A stretch of DNA of 64,000 nt from F23-B02 sp963650165 (GTDB taxonomy: Bacteria > Bacillota > Clostridia > Oscillospirales > Oscillospiraceae), in NCBI GenBank assembly GCA_963650165.1, contig CAVJKX010000004.1:66704-130703 (forward strand), read 5' to 3'. The first letter of the stretch is position 1. Every line of letters begins with the position of its first letter. Of this stretch, positions 42,164 to 51,415 are shown piece by piece. The notes below the pieces were generated by a model. The model was not told the DNA's origin. It ran no database searches and saw only the letters and a list, made by a program, of their open reading frames with translations. The position numbers and the translations under genes were made by a program.

Positions 42164-43465
42164 ATGTCAATAAAAAATGAGCTGATACTGTCATATATAA
42201 AAGAGCTTGAAGCGGGGACGAAGATATCCGTCCGCCGCCTGGCCGACACGCTGGATGTGAGCGTCGGCACGGTGTACAAGGCGATAAAGGATGCCGAGGC
42301 GCAGGGCCTTGTCGTAACAAAGCCGAAATCGGGCACGTTCAAGATAGATTCTGACGTTTCCGGAGACGCAGAGCCTATAAGCTTAAAGCGCGCGGCGAAG
42401 CTTCTCGGACTTACAATGATAATAGACCCCTCGGATGCCGACAGGATGATCGGCCGCATTATAATATGTGACGGCGGCGAGGAGCAGCTGCGCAGAACTC
42501 TGTCAAAGAACGCGAAGGATAATATAAACGTCCTGTGCATGGTCGGCGACAGACCGGATATGCAGTCGCTGATCATCGAGCTTGGAGCAAACCTCATGCT
42601 CACGGGCGGGGCGAGCGCGGCGCCGCTCACGCTCATGTATGCCGAGCGCAGCGGACGCGCGGTTATAAGCGCCCTGCAGGACAGCAGAACGGTCATGCTG
42701 CTGCTCGAAAAGCTGCGCACGCCGTTTACCGAGAGCCCGGATGAGGCTCAGGCGTGGATGAAGATGCCGCAGTACCTGTACAGCAACGACGTCGTTGCCG
42801 ACTGGCACAAGCTCTGCGAGGATATATCCATCCAGACCTATCCCGTTGTCGACGAAAATCTTCGCCTGTGCGGTGCGCTTGACGTTCCGAGAGCCTTTGC
42901 GGCAAACCCGTCGCAGCGCATATACGGCATTCTGCGCCCCGACGGGCAGTGTCTGCACTTTGACTGCGAAACGCCCATGACGAAGATAGCCGAGGATATG
43001 CTCATCTCCGGCAACGGCATCGCGGCGGTGACCGACGGCGACAAGGTCAGCGGAGTCCTGGACACGAGCGACGTTCTTCGTTATTTCATGTTCTCCGGCC
43101 GCAGCGGCGGAGTGCCGATGTTCGAGTCCTTTCTCGAAGCGTCGGACGTTTCGGAAACGGAGGGCGAGAAATATTATAACATACGCATACCCAACAGGGG
43201 ACTGGCCGATCCCTCGGAGTTTACGCTGCCGGTCGTGCTGACGGCGGCACTGCGCCACGCCGGCGAGATACTCGGCGAGGGCTGCGTTATCGAAAGCGGA
43301 ACGTTTTTTGCGTCAAAGAGCATCGGCGTTCACGAAAGCCTCATGCTGTCCAGCAAGCTCACGCGGCGCGGCGAGCTCGGCTGCACGCTCGAGGAGGAGA
43401 TATTCGACGACAGCTGCTCGTATACCAAGGCCATACTCATGTTTACGGCAAAGCAAGGAGAGTAG
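42164..43465 (+). CDS. YtoI-like regulator: HTH, DRTGG, CBS pair and hotdog domain
   Basis: 433-aa multi-domain protein. Residues ~1-65 form a winged-helix HTH of GntR style (LIKELEAG is near ISVRRLADTLDVSVGTVYKA). A DRTGG-like domain follows (~75-185, ANLMLTGGASAAPLTLMYAE), then two CBS motifs (~195-305, ending in GIAAVTDGDKVSGVLDTSDV). A C-terminal thioesterase-like hotdog domain follows (~310-425, HAGEILGEGCVIESGTFFAS). This layout matches Bacillus YtoI. The hotdog domain could sense acyl-CoA and the CBS pair adenylates. Its position, divergent from the acd-etf operon and 6 bases before a second acyl-CoA dehydrogenase, makes it the likely local regulator. The start could also be GTG 42152. 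Confidence 0.85.
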   Translation: MSIKNELILSYIKELEAGTKISVRRLADTLDVSVGTVYKAIKDAEAQGLVVTKPKSGTFKIDSDVSGDAEPISLKRAAKLLGLTMIIDPSDADRMIGRIIICDGGEEQLRRTLSKNAKDNINVLCMVGDRPDMQSLIIELGANLMLTGGASAAPLTLMYAERSGRAVISALQDSRTVMLLLEKLRTPFTESPDEAQAWMKMPQYLYSNDVVADWHKLCEDISIQTYPVVDENLRLCGALDVPRAFAANPSQRIYGILRPDGQCLHFDCETPMTKIAEDMLISGNGIAAVTDGDKVSGVLDTSDVLRYFMFSGRSGGVPMFESFLEASDVSETEGEKYYNIRIPNRGLADPSEFTLPVVLTAALRHAGEILGEGCVIESGTFFASKSIGVHESLMLSSKLTRRGELGCTLEEEIFDDSCSYTKAILMFTAKQGE

Positions 43466-43471
43466 AAAGCG

Positions 43472-44611
43472 ATGTATTTATATAATGAAAGGCAGAAGGC
43501 ACTGAAGGATAAGACCGGCCGCTTTGTCCGCGAGGAGGTCATGCCCTCGGCTCAGGAGCTCGATAAAAACGGAGCCTTCCCGGCGCAGCTGATAAAGCGC
43601 TGCGGCGAGCTCGGCCTCGTGTCGCCCGAGCTCATGAGCGGCGGCAGCTACAGAGCCTCGGATATGTGCGTCATATTGCAGGAGCTTGCACGCGGCAGCG
43701 CCTCGCTTGCGCTCGCCCTCGTTCCGCATATTCTCGCCTGCGATATTATGAACGCGGGCGCCTCGCGGAAGCTCGGAACGGAGATCCTCGAACCGGCCTT
43801 CGGACTCAATAAGCTCATAGCCTATGCCATAAGCGAACAAAGCGGCGGCTCCGATGTCCTCGGCATCAACACGACCGCCATACGGCTCGGCGGCGAATGG
43901 GTCATAAACGGCTCTAAATCGTGGATAACGGCTGCCGGCAAGGCCGACGGCTATATAATAGCCGCGCGCACGGCGCTCACGGGCCGCAGCCGCGACATAA
44001 GCCTTTTTTACGTCGATGCCCAGGCCGAGGGACTGACTGCCGACTCAGGCTCGCGCATGATCGGGCTCAACAGCTGCCCGACAGGCCGCCTTACTTTCAA
44101 TAACTGCCGCATACCGGGCGAAAACATCATCGGCGAGGAAAATCAGGGTTACGCGCTTTTAAAGCCCACGCTTCAGCTCGGCCGTCTTGCCGTGGCGTCT
44201 ATAGCAGCCGGAATAGCGGGCAGAGCGCTTGAGCTTGCAAACAACTACTCGACCGAAACGGGCAAGTACGGCCGCAACCTCTCGTCGTATCAGGGCATCG
44301 CCTTCATGCTTGCCGAGATGTACGCAAAGCTGTCTGCGTCGGAATGCATGATATTCTGCGCGGCGGAGCAGTATGACGCCAAGGACCGCCAGACCTCGAC
44401 GGATATTGCCGCGGCAAAGCTGATGAGCACCGAGCTTGCCTGCCAGATATGCAAGAGCGCGCGCCAGATCCACGGCGCAAACGGCCTCTCCTCCGATTTT
44501 GAGGTCGACCGCTGCTTCCGCGATTCACAGATGCTCACCATCGCCGAGGGTACCTCGGAGATATGCAAGATAATAATTTCAAACGCCGTTATAAACTCGG
44601 CGGGAAAATGA
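43472..44611 (+). CDS. Second acyl-CoA dehydrogenase
   Basis: 379-aa acyl-CoA dehydrogenase with clear but more diverged motifs: AISEQSGGSDVLG, INGSKSWITAAGKADGYII, MIGLNSCPTGRLTFNNCRIP, and the C-terminal IAEGTSEICKIIIS at the catalytic position. It lies 6 bases after the regulator gene, so they form one operon. It may act on the same or a related acyl-CoA using the EtfAB of the divergent operon, as no other etf genes are present here. Its N-terminal region is shorter in conserved features than the first copy; substrate unknown. Confidence 0.9.
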   Translation: MYLYNERQKALKDKTGRFVREEVMPSAQELDKNGAFPAQLIKRCGELGLVSPELMSGGSYRASDMCVILQELARGSASLALALVPHILACDIMNAGASRKLGTEILEPAFGLNKLIAYAISEQSGGSDVLGINTTAIRLGGEWVINGSKSWITAAGKADGYIIAARTALTGRSRDISLFYVDAQAEGLTADSGSRMIGLNSCPTGRLTFNNCRIPGENIIGEENQGYALLKPTLQLGRLAVASIAAGIAGRALELANNYSTETGKYGRNLSSYQGIAFMLAEMYAKLSASECMIFCAAEQYDAKDRQTSTDIAAAKLMSTELACQICKSARQIHGANGLSSDFEVDRCFRDSQMLTIAEGTSEICKIIISNAVINSAGK

Positions 44612-44617
44612 GCTCAG

Positions 44618-44655
44618 GGCAGTACCCGTTTCACCGAAACTGGTACTGCCTTTTT
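44618..44655 (+). terminator. Rho-independent terminator after the second acyl-CoA dehydrogenase
   Basis: GGCAGTACC (44618-44626) pairs with GGTACTGCC (44642-44650), followed by TTTTT. Confidence 0.9.
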
Positions 44656-44676
44656 CTGCGTGTCACCAAAATGTTC

Positions 44677-44743
44677 TTGAATTTTCTCCTGCCAGCCTCT
44701 ATAATCAAAAGTGAAGTGGTGCAAAGTGGTGCAAAGTGCATCG
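44677..44743 (+). promoter_or_regulatory. dcw promoter with MraZ-type repeat boxes
   Basis: TTGAAT (44677-44682), 17-base spacer, perfect TATAAT (44700-44705). Immediately downstream AAGTG occurs at 44709, 44714, 44724 and 44734; the last three are exactly 10 bp apart, with AAGTGGTGCA repeated perfectly twice. MraZ is known to bind tandem GTGG-containing boxes spaced one helical turn apart upstream of its own gene, so this is very probably the autoregulatory operator. Confidence 0.85.
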
Positions 44744-44773
44744 AATTTGCGTGAAAAAACGGAGGTGAGCGCG

Positions 44774-45190
44774 TTGACAGGCGAATACAGGCACAGCATC
44801 GACAGCAAGGGCCGGGTGTTTATCCCCTCGAAGCTGAGGGACGAGCTTGGCGACGTGTTCTACATAACGCTTTCCATGGACGACTGCCTGTCGGTGTACA
44901 GCGCGGAGAGATGGAAGGAGTTTTCCGACAAGGTGAACGCCATGAGCTACGTCAAGCAGCGGAAAATGCGCCCGCTTTTTGCGTATGCCGCGCGGTGCGA
45001 GCTTGACAGTCAGGGCCGCACGCTCATTCCGGCGCATCTGCGCGAGTATGCGCATTTGACGAAAAGCGTGGCCGTGATCGGCTGCAACAACCATGCCGAG
45101 ATATGGGACGAGGCAAGCTGGACCAAGCTCTCGGAAAACGAGATAAGGCCGGAGAATATAGCGTCCGTTATGGACGAACTGGAGTTTTGA
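44774..45190 (+). CDS. mraZ: Transcriptional regulator/division-cluster protein MraZ
   Basis: 138-aa SpoVT/AbrB-fold protein, DNA-binding ring, first gene of the division and cell-wall cluster. It has two repeats: TGEYRHSIDSKGRVFIPSKL and ARCELDSQGRTLIPAHLREY. I place the start at TTG 44774 because GGAGG is 8 bases upstream (44761-44765) and MraZ normally begins M-x-GEY. A longer ATG form from 44711 would include the operator repeats and lacks conserved sequence. Probably represses its own operon through the boxes at 44709-44743. Confidence 0.93.
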   Translation: MTGEYRHSIDSKGRVFIPSKLRDELGDVFYITLSMDDCLSVYSAERWKEFSDKVNAMSYVKQRKMRPLFAYAARCELDSQGRTLIPAHLREYAHLTKSVAVIGCNNHAEIWDEASWTKLSENEIRPENIASVMDELEF

Positions 45191-45191
45191 T

Positions 45192-46130
45192 ATGCCAAAC
45201 GAAGCAAAGCATGTATCGGTGCTTTTAAACGAATGTATAGAAAACCTTGATATAAAGCCCGACGGGATATACGTTGACGGAACGCTCGGCCTCGGCGGGC
45301 ACTCCGAGCAGATATTAAAACGCCTCGACACGGGCAGACTGATAGGCATCGACCGCGACGAGAGCGCGATACGGCGCACGGGCGAGCGCCTTGCCGCGTA
45401 TGCGGATAAAATGACGCTGGTGCACGGCAATTTCTGCGACGTTTCGCAGATACTCGACGAGCTCGGCATCGATGCGGTAGACGGAATGCTGTTTGACCTC
45501 GGCGTATCCTCGCCGCAGCTTGACGAGGCCGAGCGCGGCTTTTCGTACATGAACGACGCGCCGCTTGATATGCGCATGGACAATACGAGTGCTCTTACGG
45601 CGTACACCGTCGTAAACAACTGGGACGAGGCGGAGATTACGCGCATCCTGCGCGATTTCGGCGAGGAGCGCTACGCACGGCGCATAGCCTCGCGCATCGT
45701 CGAGAGGCGCGGCGTAAAGCCCGTGGAGACTACGCTCGAGCTTGTTGACATCATACGCTCGGCCATGCCGGGCACCGCACTGCGCGAAAAGCAGCATCCG
45801 GCAAAGCGCAGCTTCCAGGCGATAAGGATAGCCGTCAACGACGAGCTCGGCGCGGTGGACAGAATGATGAAAACGGCGCCCGACCGGCTCAAAAATGGCG
45901 GAAGGCTCTGCGTCATAAGCTTCCACTCGCTTGAGGACAGAATAGTAAAAACGGGCATAGCCGCAAGGGAAAACGGCTGCACCTGCCCGAGAGAAGCTCC
46001 GATATGCATCTGCGGCTTTAAGCAGACGCTCCGGAGCGTACACAGAAAACCCATAGTGCCGGATGAGGATGAGCTGAAAAATAATCCGCGCGCGAGGAGC
46101 GCAAAGCTCCGCGTCGCCGAAAGGGTGTAG
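45192..46130 (+). CDS. rsmH: 16S rRNA (cytosine-1402-N4)-methyltransferase RsmH
   Basis: 312-aa SAM-dependent methyltransferase (MraW). HVSVLLNECIENLDIKPDGI, then DGTLGLGGHSEQIL for SAM binding, GMLFDLGVSSPQLDEAERGF and CVISFHSLEDRIVK are the family motifs. Starts 1 base after the mraZ stop; second gene of the classical dcw order. Confidence 0.96.
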   Translation: MPNEAKHVSVLLNECIENLDIKPDGIYVDGTLGLGGHSEQILKRLDTGRLIGIDRDESAIRRTGERLAAYADKMTLVHGNFCDVSQILDELGIDAVDGMLFDLGVSSPQLDEAERGFSYMNDAPLDMRMDNTSALTAYTVVNNWDEAEITRILRDFGEERYARRIASRIVERRGVKPVETTLELVDIIRSAMPGTALREKQHPAKRSFQAIRIAVNDELGAVDRMMKTAPDRLKNGGRLCVISFHSLEDRIVKTGIAARENGCTCPREAPICICGFKQTLRSVHRKPIVPDEDELKNNPRARSAKLRVAERV

Positions 46131-46136
46131 TGCTCA

Positions 46137-46523
46137 TTGAAAGGCTCCGGCTGCGAATATCAATACGGCTCGAAAAGGAGAAAACGCTCAGGGCCGCGGG
46201 ATAAAGGCCTGCGCGGCGTGATGCCGGCGCTGATGACCGTACTGCTTGCGGCAGCCGGCACGGCGCTGCTCATACTGTCGCTTTTCATGCGTGCCGAGCT
46301 CACGGAGATAAACGATAAAAACGTCGCTCTCGGACGGGAGGCGGAGACTCTGCGCGAGGAAAACCGCCGCCTGCGCATCGAATATGAGTTCGCGCAGGAC
46401 TTCGGGGAGCTTGAAGATAAAGCAAGAAGCCGCCTCGGGATGAACAGTGCGCTCCAGCGCAGGGCTGAGATCATAGACACGCCCGCGCAGGACAAGGCGG
46501 TAATCATAGCCGATCCCGGATAA
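46137..46523 (+). CDS. FtsL/DivIC-like bitopic division protein
   Basis: 128-aa protein with a basic cytoplasmic head (~1-28, KRRKRSGPRDK), a single membrane helix at ~30-50 (LMTVLLAAAGTALLILSLFM) and a leucine/charged coiled coil (EINDKNVALGREAETLREEN) outside. Together with its place between rsmH and the division transpeptidase, this is the FtsL pattern; sequence conservation in the family is always low. The likely start is TTG 46137, about 12 bases after GAAAGGG, with moderate confidence. Confidence 0.8.
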   Translation: MKGSGCEYQYGSKRRKRSGPRDKGLRGVMPALMTVLLAAAGTALLILSLFMRAELTEINDKNVALGREAETLREENRRLRIEYEFAQDFGELEDKARSRLGMNSALQRRAEIIDTPAQDKAVIIADPG

Positions 46524-46587
46524 GCTGCATATTTCACATGGCAAAAATATAGTATGTACCAATATGTTTTTGCCGGAAGGAGCAGCT

Positions 46588-48912
46588 ATGCGAAAAAGCA
46601 AAAGCAAAAAGACACAGAGCAGCCCGAACAGGACAATGCTGCGCCGCACACTCTTTCTCACGGCAGTGTGCGGCGTGCTTGCCTTTGCGGTGCTGATAGG
46701 GCGTCTGTATATCCTGCAGGTGCGCGACCACGATAAATACGAGGAGCTTGCGATAAGTCAGCAGCTGCGCGAAACGGGGAGCAGCGCCGAGCGCGGAACG
46801 ATATACGACTGCAACATGAACATCCTTGCGATGAGCGCGAATGTGGACAATGTCTATCTCAGCCCCGCCGAGATCGAAATGTACGGCGAGGACAGGGAAC
46901 TGATCGCGGATAAATTATCTGCGATACTGGGGCTCGAACGCGAGGATATACTAAAAAAGACCGAAAATACCGGCTCGTGGTATGTCACGGTCGCACGCAA
47001 GGTCGAAAAGGAGACTGCCGATAAGGTCAGGGAGTTTAAAAACGAGTATGAGCTCAAGGGGGTACGCCTTGAAAGCGACACCAAGCGCTATTATCCCTAT
47101 TCCTCGCTTGCCTGCCACGTCATAGGCTTTGTCGGAACGGATAATTACGGCCTTGACGGCGTGGAGGCGCAGTACGACTCTGCCCTGAGCGGAACGCCGG
47201 GGAAGTATATGCGTCTAGCAAACGCCTACGGGACCGATCTTCTGTTCGACAGCTACGAGGGCTATACGGGTGCGGAAAACGGCCTTGACCTTGTGACGAC
47301 GATAGACCTCACGATCCAGCATTACGTTGAGAAGTCCCTGTATCAGGCGGTGGAGGACTACGATATCCGAAACGGCGCGGGCGCCATAGCGATGGACGTG
47401 AATACGGGTAAGATACTCGCCATGGCATCCATAGGCGGCTATGACCTCAATAACTTTCTCGACGTGAGCGACGAAGCCCAAAGCGCTATAGACGCAGCCT
47501 CCACGCAGGAGGAGAAGGACCGGCTCCTTGCCGACGCCCAGCGTCTGCAATGGCGCAACAAGACCCTGTCGGACACATACGAGCCGGGCTCGACATTTAA
47601 AATAATAACGCTGGCCATGGCGCTCGAGGAGGGCAAGGTCAGCCTTGACGACAGCTTTTTCTGCGGCGGCAGCGTTCAGGTGCCGGGCAGAACGAGCCCG
47701 GTGCGCTGCTGGAAAACGGCAGGCCACGGCTCGCAGAGCCTCACGCAGGCGGTGCAGCACTCGTGCAATGCGGCCTTTGTCAATATCGGCCTGCGCGTCG
47801 GTGCGCAGACGTTTTATAAATACTGCGACGCCTTCGGCTTTCTTGAGCTCGGCGGCGACAGCTCCCGGCAGCTCACGGCAAAAACGGGTATAGACCTCGG
47901 CGGCGAGAGCGGCAGCATCTGGTGGAGCGAGGATACGTTTTACAGCGAAAAGAACAAATCCCAGCTCGCCGCGGCCTCCTTCGGGCAGACCTTCACAATA
48001 ACGCCGCTTCAGCTTATAACGGCGGTGAGCGCCTGCGTAAACGGCGGATATCTCATGCAGCCCTACGTCGCGGAAAGTTTACTGGACTCGGACGGCTCTG
48101 CGGTGTATAATCATAAGCCGACGGTCGTGCGCCGGGTCATAAGCGAGCAGACCAGCAAAACGGTTTGCTCAATTCTCGAGCAGGTCGTCGGCGATCCGAA
48201 CGATGGCACGGGGCGCAATGCCGCCGTCGCCGGATACCGCATTGGCGGAAAGACCGGAACCTCGGAAAAGGTAAGCTACGAGGCGCAGACCGGACAGAAG
48301 GATTATATAGTATCCTTCGTCGGCTTTGCCCCGGCGGACGATCCGCAGATAGCGCTGCTCGTGCTGCTCGATTCTCCGGGAAGCGGTTCGGGCGTCTATG
48401 TGTCCGGCGGCCAGATGGCGGCTCCCACGGTGGGCAGAATGTTTGCGGATATCCTGCCGTATATGGGCATAGAGCCCGAGTATGACGATACTTCCGAAAC
48501 GGCGGACAGAGCGGTGCCCGGCCTTGCGGGCCTCGGCCTGGACGAGGCAAAGCAGGCGCTCGAAAATGCGGGCTTCGGCTGCCGCGTCATAGGCGAGGGT
48601 GATACCGTGACGGCGCAGCTCCCGCTTGCGGGAACGGTCATCGCCGGCGGCAGCACGGTCATTGTATACGCCGGTGCAGACCCGTCGGCGGCGCTTGAGA
48701 CGATGCCGGGCATAAGCGGTCTGAGCTACGCCGAGGCGGTGAAGGAGCTCGGCAGATACGGCGTGTTCGTTCACAGCAGCACGGTAGTGCGCAATGCGGA
48801 TGCCCAGAGGGTATTTACACAGAACGTAAAAGCGGGATCGGATATAAAGCACGGAACGGTCGTCGAGGTGACGCTCGTCTCGGATGACGAGAGCATTCTC
48901 GGACGATACTAA
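46588..48912 (+). CDS. Class B penicillin-binding protein with two PASTA domains (FtsI/SpoVD type)
   Basis: 774-aa division or cortex transpeptidase. A short basic tail and one membrane helix (~25-45, LFLTAVCGVLAFAVLIGRLY) precede a pedestal domain (AERGTIYDCNMNILAM). The transpeptidase domain has active-site Ser in EPGSTFK, SCN in HSCNAAF and KTGT in GGKTGTSEK. Two C-terminal PASTA repeats (~620-765, VPGLAGLGLDEAKQALENAG and MPGISGLSYAEAVKELGRYG) are like those of SpoVD and clostridial FtsI. In spore-formers the dcw copy can serve vegetative division, spore cortex or both; not resolved here. Start at ATG 46588 with GGAAGGAG upstream. Confidence 0.93.
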   Translation: MRKSKSKKTQSSPNRTMLRRTLFLTAVCGVLAFAVLIGRLYILQVRDHDKYEELAISQQLRETGSSAERGTIYDCNMNILAMSANVDNVYLSPAEIEMYGEDRELIADKLSAILGLEREDILKKTENTGSWYVTVARKVEKETADKVREFKNEYELKGVRLESDTKRYYPYSSLACHVIGFVGTDNYGLDGVEAQYDSALSGTPGKYMRLANAYGTDLLFDSYEGYTGAENGLDLVTTIDLTIQHYVEKSLYQAVEDYDIRNGAGAIAMDVNTGKILAMASIGGYDLNNFLDVSDEAQSAIDAASTQEEKDRLLADAQRLQWRNKTLSDTYEPGSTFKIITLAMALEEGKVSLDDSFFCGGSVQVPGRTSPVRCWKTAGHGSQSLTQAVQHSCNAAFVNIGLRVGAQTFYKYCDAFGFLELGGDSSRQLTAKTGIDLGGESGSIWWSEDTFYSEKNKSQLAAASFGQTFTITPLQLITAVSACVNGGYLMQPYVAESLLDSDGSAVYNHKPTVVRRVISEQTSKTVCSILEQVVGDPNDGTGRNAAVAGYRIGGKTGTSEKVSYEAQTGQKDYIVSFVGFAPADDPQIALLVLLDSPGSGSGVYVSGGQMAAPTVGRMFADILPYMGIEPEYDDTSETADRAVPGLAGLGLDEAKQALENAGFGCRVIGEGDTVTAQLPLAGTVIAGGSTVIVYAGADPSAALETMPGISGLSYAEAVKELGRYGVFVHSSTVVRNADAQRVFTQNVKAGSDIKHGTVVEVTLVSDDESILGRY

Positions 48913-48933
48913 AGATATGAGGGTGATAAACAC

Positions 48934-50388
48934 ATGAAACTATCTGAGCTTTTGAAGGACATAGAGGTACTTGAAATGCACGCCTCGCCGGACTGCGAAA
49001 TAAGCGGCGTGAGCTACGATTCGCGCAGCACAAAGCCGGGCGACGTGTTCGTCGCGATATCGGGCTTTTCCGCCGACGGATACAAATACATCCCCTCGGC
49101 GGCCGAAAACGGCGCGGCTGTGGTCATATGCGACAGAGCGCCGCAGACGGATATACCCTATGTGATCGTCGGCGACTGCCGCAGGGCGCTGGCTCTTGCG
49201 GGCCGCAACTTCTTCGGCGACCCGGCGGGGAAGATGCAGATCATCGGCATCACGGGCACAAACGGCAAGACAACGACCACATATCTTTTAAAGCATCTTC
49301 TTGAGGAAACGCTCGGCGCCAAGGTCGGCCTTATCGGAACAAACGGCAACATGATAGGCAGCGAGCTCATTCACACAGAGCGCACAACGCCAGAGAGCCT
49401 CGAGCTCCACAGGCTTTTTGCCGATATGTACGCCGCCGGCTGCACCCATGTCGTGATGGAGGTCTCGTCCCATTCGCTGGTGCTCAGCCGCGTCGCCGGA
49501 ATCAACTTTGCCGTCGGCGCGTTTACGAACCTCACGCAGGATCATCTCGATTTCCACCACACCATGGAGGAGTACGCGCAGGCAAAGGCAATGCTTTTCC
49601 GCAACTGCCGCACCGGCTGCATCAACATCGACGATGCCTGGGCGGAGACCATGACGGAAAACGCCTCGTGCAGGCTGCTGACATATTCGGCGAAGGGCAG
49701 GGCCGCGGACCTCACGGCGCGCGATATAAAGCTCTCGGCAAAGGGAGTTTCCTTCACGGCCTGCTTCGGCGGAGAGACCGCTCCGGTGCGCCTTGCCATA
49801 CCGGGCGAGTTTTCCGTATATAACGCGCTCAACACCGTAGCCGCGGGCCTTGCGCTCGGCATAAGCCTTAACGACTGCGCAGAGGCCATGGCAACGGCGC
49901 ACGGCGTTAAGGGACGCATGGAGCTCGTCCCGACAGACGGCGACTATACAATAGTCATCGACTATGCGCACACGCCGGACGCACTTGAAAATGCGCTCCG
50001 CGCACTGCGCGCGGATCATGACGGACGCCTCATCGCGCTTTTCGGCTGCGGCGGCGACCGCGATAAAACAAAACGCCCCATAATGGGGGCCATAGCGGCG
50101 GACAACGCCGATTTCGTCATCGTCACCAGCGACAATCCCCGCACGGAGGACCCGCAGACGATAATCGACGAGATACTTAAAGGGCTCGAGGGCAAGGAAA
50201 CCGGCCATGTTGCGATATGCGACCGTGCCGAGGCGATAAAATGGGCGATTGACAAGCACAGGGCAAATGATGTAATATTGCTTGCCGGCAAAGGCCATGA
50301 GGACTATCAGGTCGTCGGTCACGAAAAGCATCATATGGATGAACGTGAGATAGTCGCAGAATATATAGAGAAGAGGAACGGGAAATGA
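48934..50388 (+). CDS. murE: UDP-MurNAc-tripeptide synthetase MurE (meso-DAP type)
   Basis: 484-aa ATP-dependent ligase adding the third stem-peptide residue. P-loop GITGTNGKTTTTYLLKHLL, SSHSL and NLTQDHLDFHHTMEEYAQAK (carbamylated lysine region), and the specificity signature DNPRTEDP, which selects meso-diaminopimelate over lysine. So the organism has DAP-type peptidoglycan. MurF normally follows in this position but is absent; mraY starts within the stop codon (ATGA). Confidence 0.95.
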   Translation: MKLSELLKDIEVLEMHASPDCEISGVSYDSRSTKPGDVFVAISGFSADGYKYIPSAAENGAAVVICDRAPQTDIPYVIVGDCRRALALAGRNFFGDPAGKMQIIGITGTNGKTTTTYLLKHLLEETLGAKVGLIGTNGNMIGSELIHTERTTPESLELHRLFADMYAAGCTHVVMEVSSHSLVLSRVAGINFAVGAFTNLTQDHLDFHHTMEEYAQAKAMLFRNCRTGCINIDDAWAETMTENASCRLLTYSAKGRAADLTARDIKLSAKGVSFTACFGGETAPVRLAIPGEFSVYNALNTVAAGLALGISLNDCAEAMATAHGVKGRMELVPTDGDYTIVIDYAHTPDALENALRALRADHDGRLIALFGCGGDRDKTKRPIMGAIAADNADFVIVTSDNPRTEDPQTIIDEILKGLEGKETGHVAICDRAEAIKWAIDKHRANDVILLAGKGHEDYQVVGHEKHHMDEREIVAEYIEKRNGK

Positions 50389-51398
50389 CTCTGAAGCTCA
50401 CCCTTGCGCTGGTCATGGCGTTTATAACCGCGGTAATAGTCGGAAAGTTCTATGTGCCGTGGCTCAGAAAAATTAAGGCCGGGCAGGAGATAAAGGAAAA
50501 CGGGCCGACCTGGCACATGTCCAAGTCCGGAACGCCCACGATGGGCGGCGTCATATTCATAAGCGCCTGCACCCTCGTATGCCTGACCGTCGGCTTTGAC
50601 TCGATGCGCAGAGGCGACTTCACGCATATATTCGTGCTGCTGTTCGCGCTCGTTTTCGGCGCGATCGGCTTTCTTGACGACTGGGAGAAGCTGCGCAAAA
50701 AGCAGAACCTCGGTCTGAGCGCAAAGGCAAAGTTCCTGCTGCAGCTTGCTGCGGCGCTCGTTTTCGTGCTGCTGCTGCGCAGGCTCGGGCATCTTTCGAC
50801 AAATCTCTATATTCCGTTCTGGAACGTAGAGGTCTATATCCCAGAGGCACTTTACTTCATCCTTGCCGCGTTTATAATCGTCGGCACGGTAAACGCCGTC
50901 AACATAACAGACGGAGTGGACGGCCTTGCAAGCGGAACGAGCATACCGGTATGCCTGTTCTTCGCGGCGGTGAGCTTTCTCTGGGGAGATAAGTACCTGT
51001 CGCTCGGCATATTCTCGTCGGCGCTCCTCGGCGGACTTATGGGCTTTCTCGTATATAACTTCAACCCCGCCCAGGTGTTCATGGGCGACACGGGCTCGCT
51101 GTTTCTCGGCGGAGCGATAGCGGCGCTGGCCTTTGCCTACGATATGCCGCTTATCCTTATAACCGTCGGCATTGTGTATATCATCGAAACGCTTTCCGAT
51201 ATCATTCAGGTCGGCTACTTCAAGCTCAGCCACGGCAAGCGCGTTTTCAAAATGGCGCCGTTCCATCACCATCTCGAAATGGGCGGCTGGACGGGCAAAA
51301 AATGGAAGGAAAAAGAAATATTCGCACTTTTCACTTCCGTCTCCCTTGTTTTTGCAATAATTTCATTCATAGGAATATATAATCGTTTCCAGCTCTGA
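50385..51398 (+). CDS. mraY: Phospho-MurNAc-pentapeptide translocase MraY
   Basis: 337-aa polytopic membrane enzyme that makes lipid I from UDP-MurNAc-pentapeptide and undecaprenyl phosphate. About ten helices; active-site aspartates in FLDDWEKLRKK and NITDGVDGLASGT; the MraY histidine signature MAPFHHHLEMGGW. Coupled to murE by ATGA; ftsW follows after 17 bases. Confidence 0.96.
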   Translation: MTLKLTLALVMAFITAVIVGKFYVPWLRKIKAGQEIKENGPTWHMSKSGTPTMGGVIFISACTLVCLTVGFDSMRRGDFTHIFVLLFALVFGAIGFLDDWEKLRKKQNLGLSAKAKFLLQLAAALVFVLLLRRLGHLSTNLYIPFWNVEVYIPEALYFILAAFIIVGTVNAVNITDGVDGLASGTSIPVCLFFAAVSFLWGDKYLSLGIFSSALLGGLMGFLVYNFNPAQVFMGDTGSLFLGGAIAALAFAYDMPLILITVGIVYIIETLSDIIQVGYFKLSHGKRVFKMAPFHHHLEMGGWTGKKWKEKEIFALFTSVSLVFAIISFIGIYNRFQL

Positions 51399-51415
51399 TA
51401 ACGGAGGGAAGGCCT

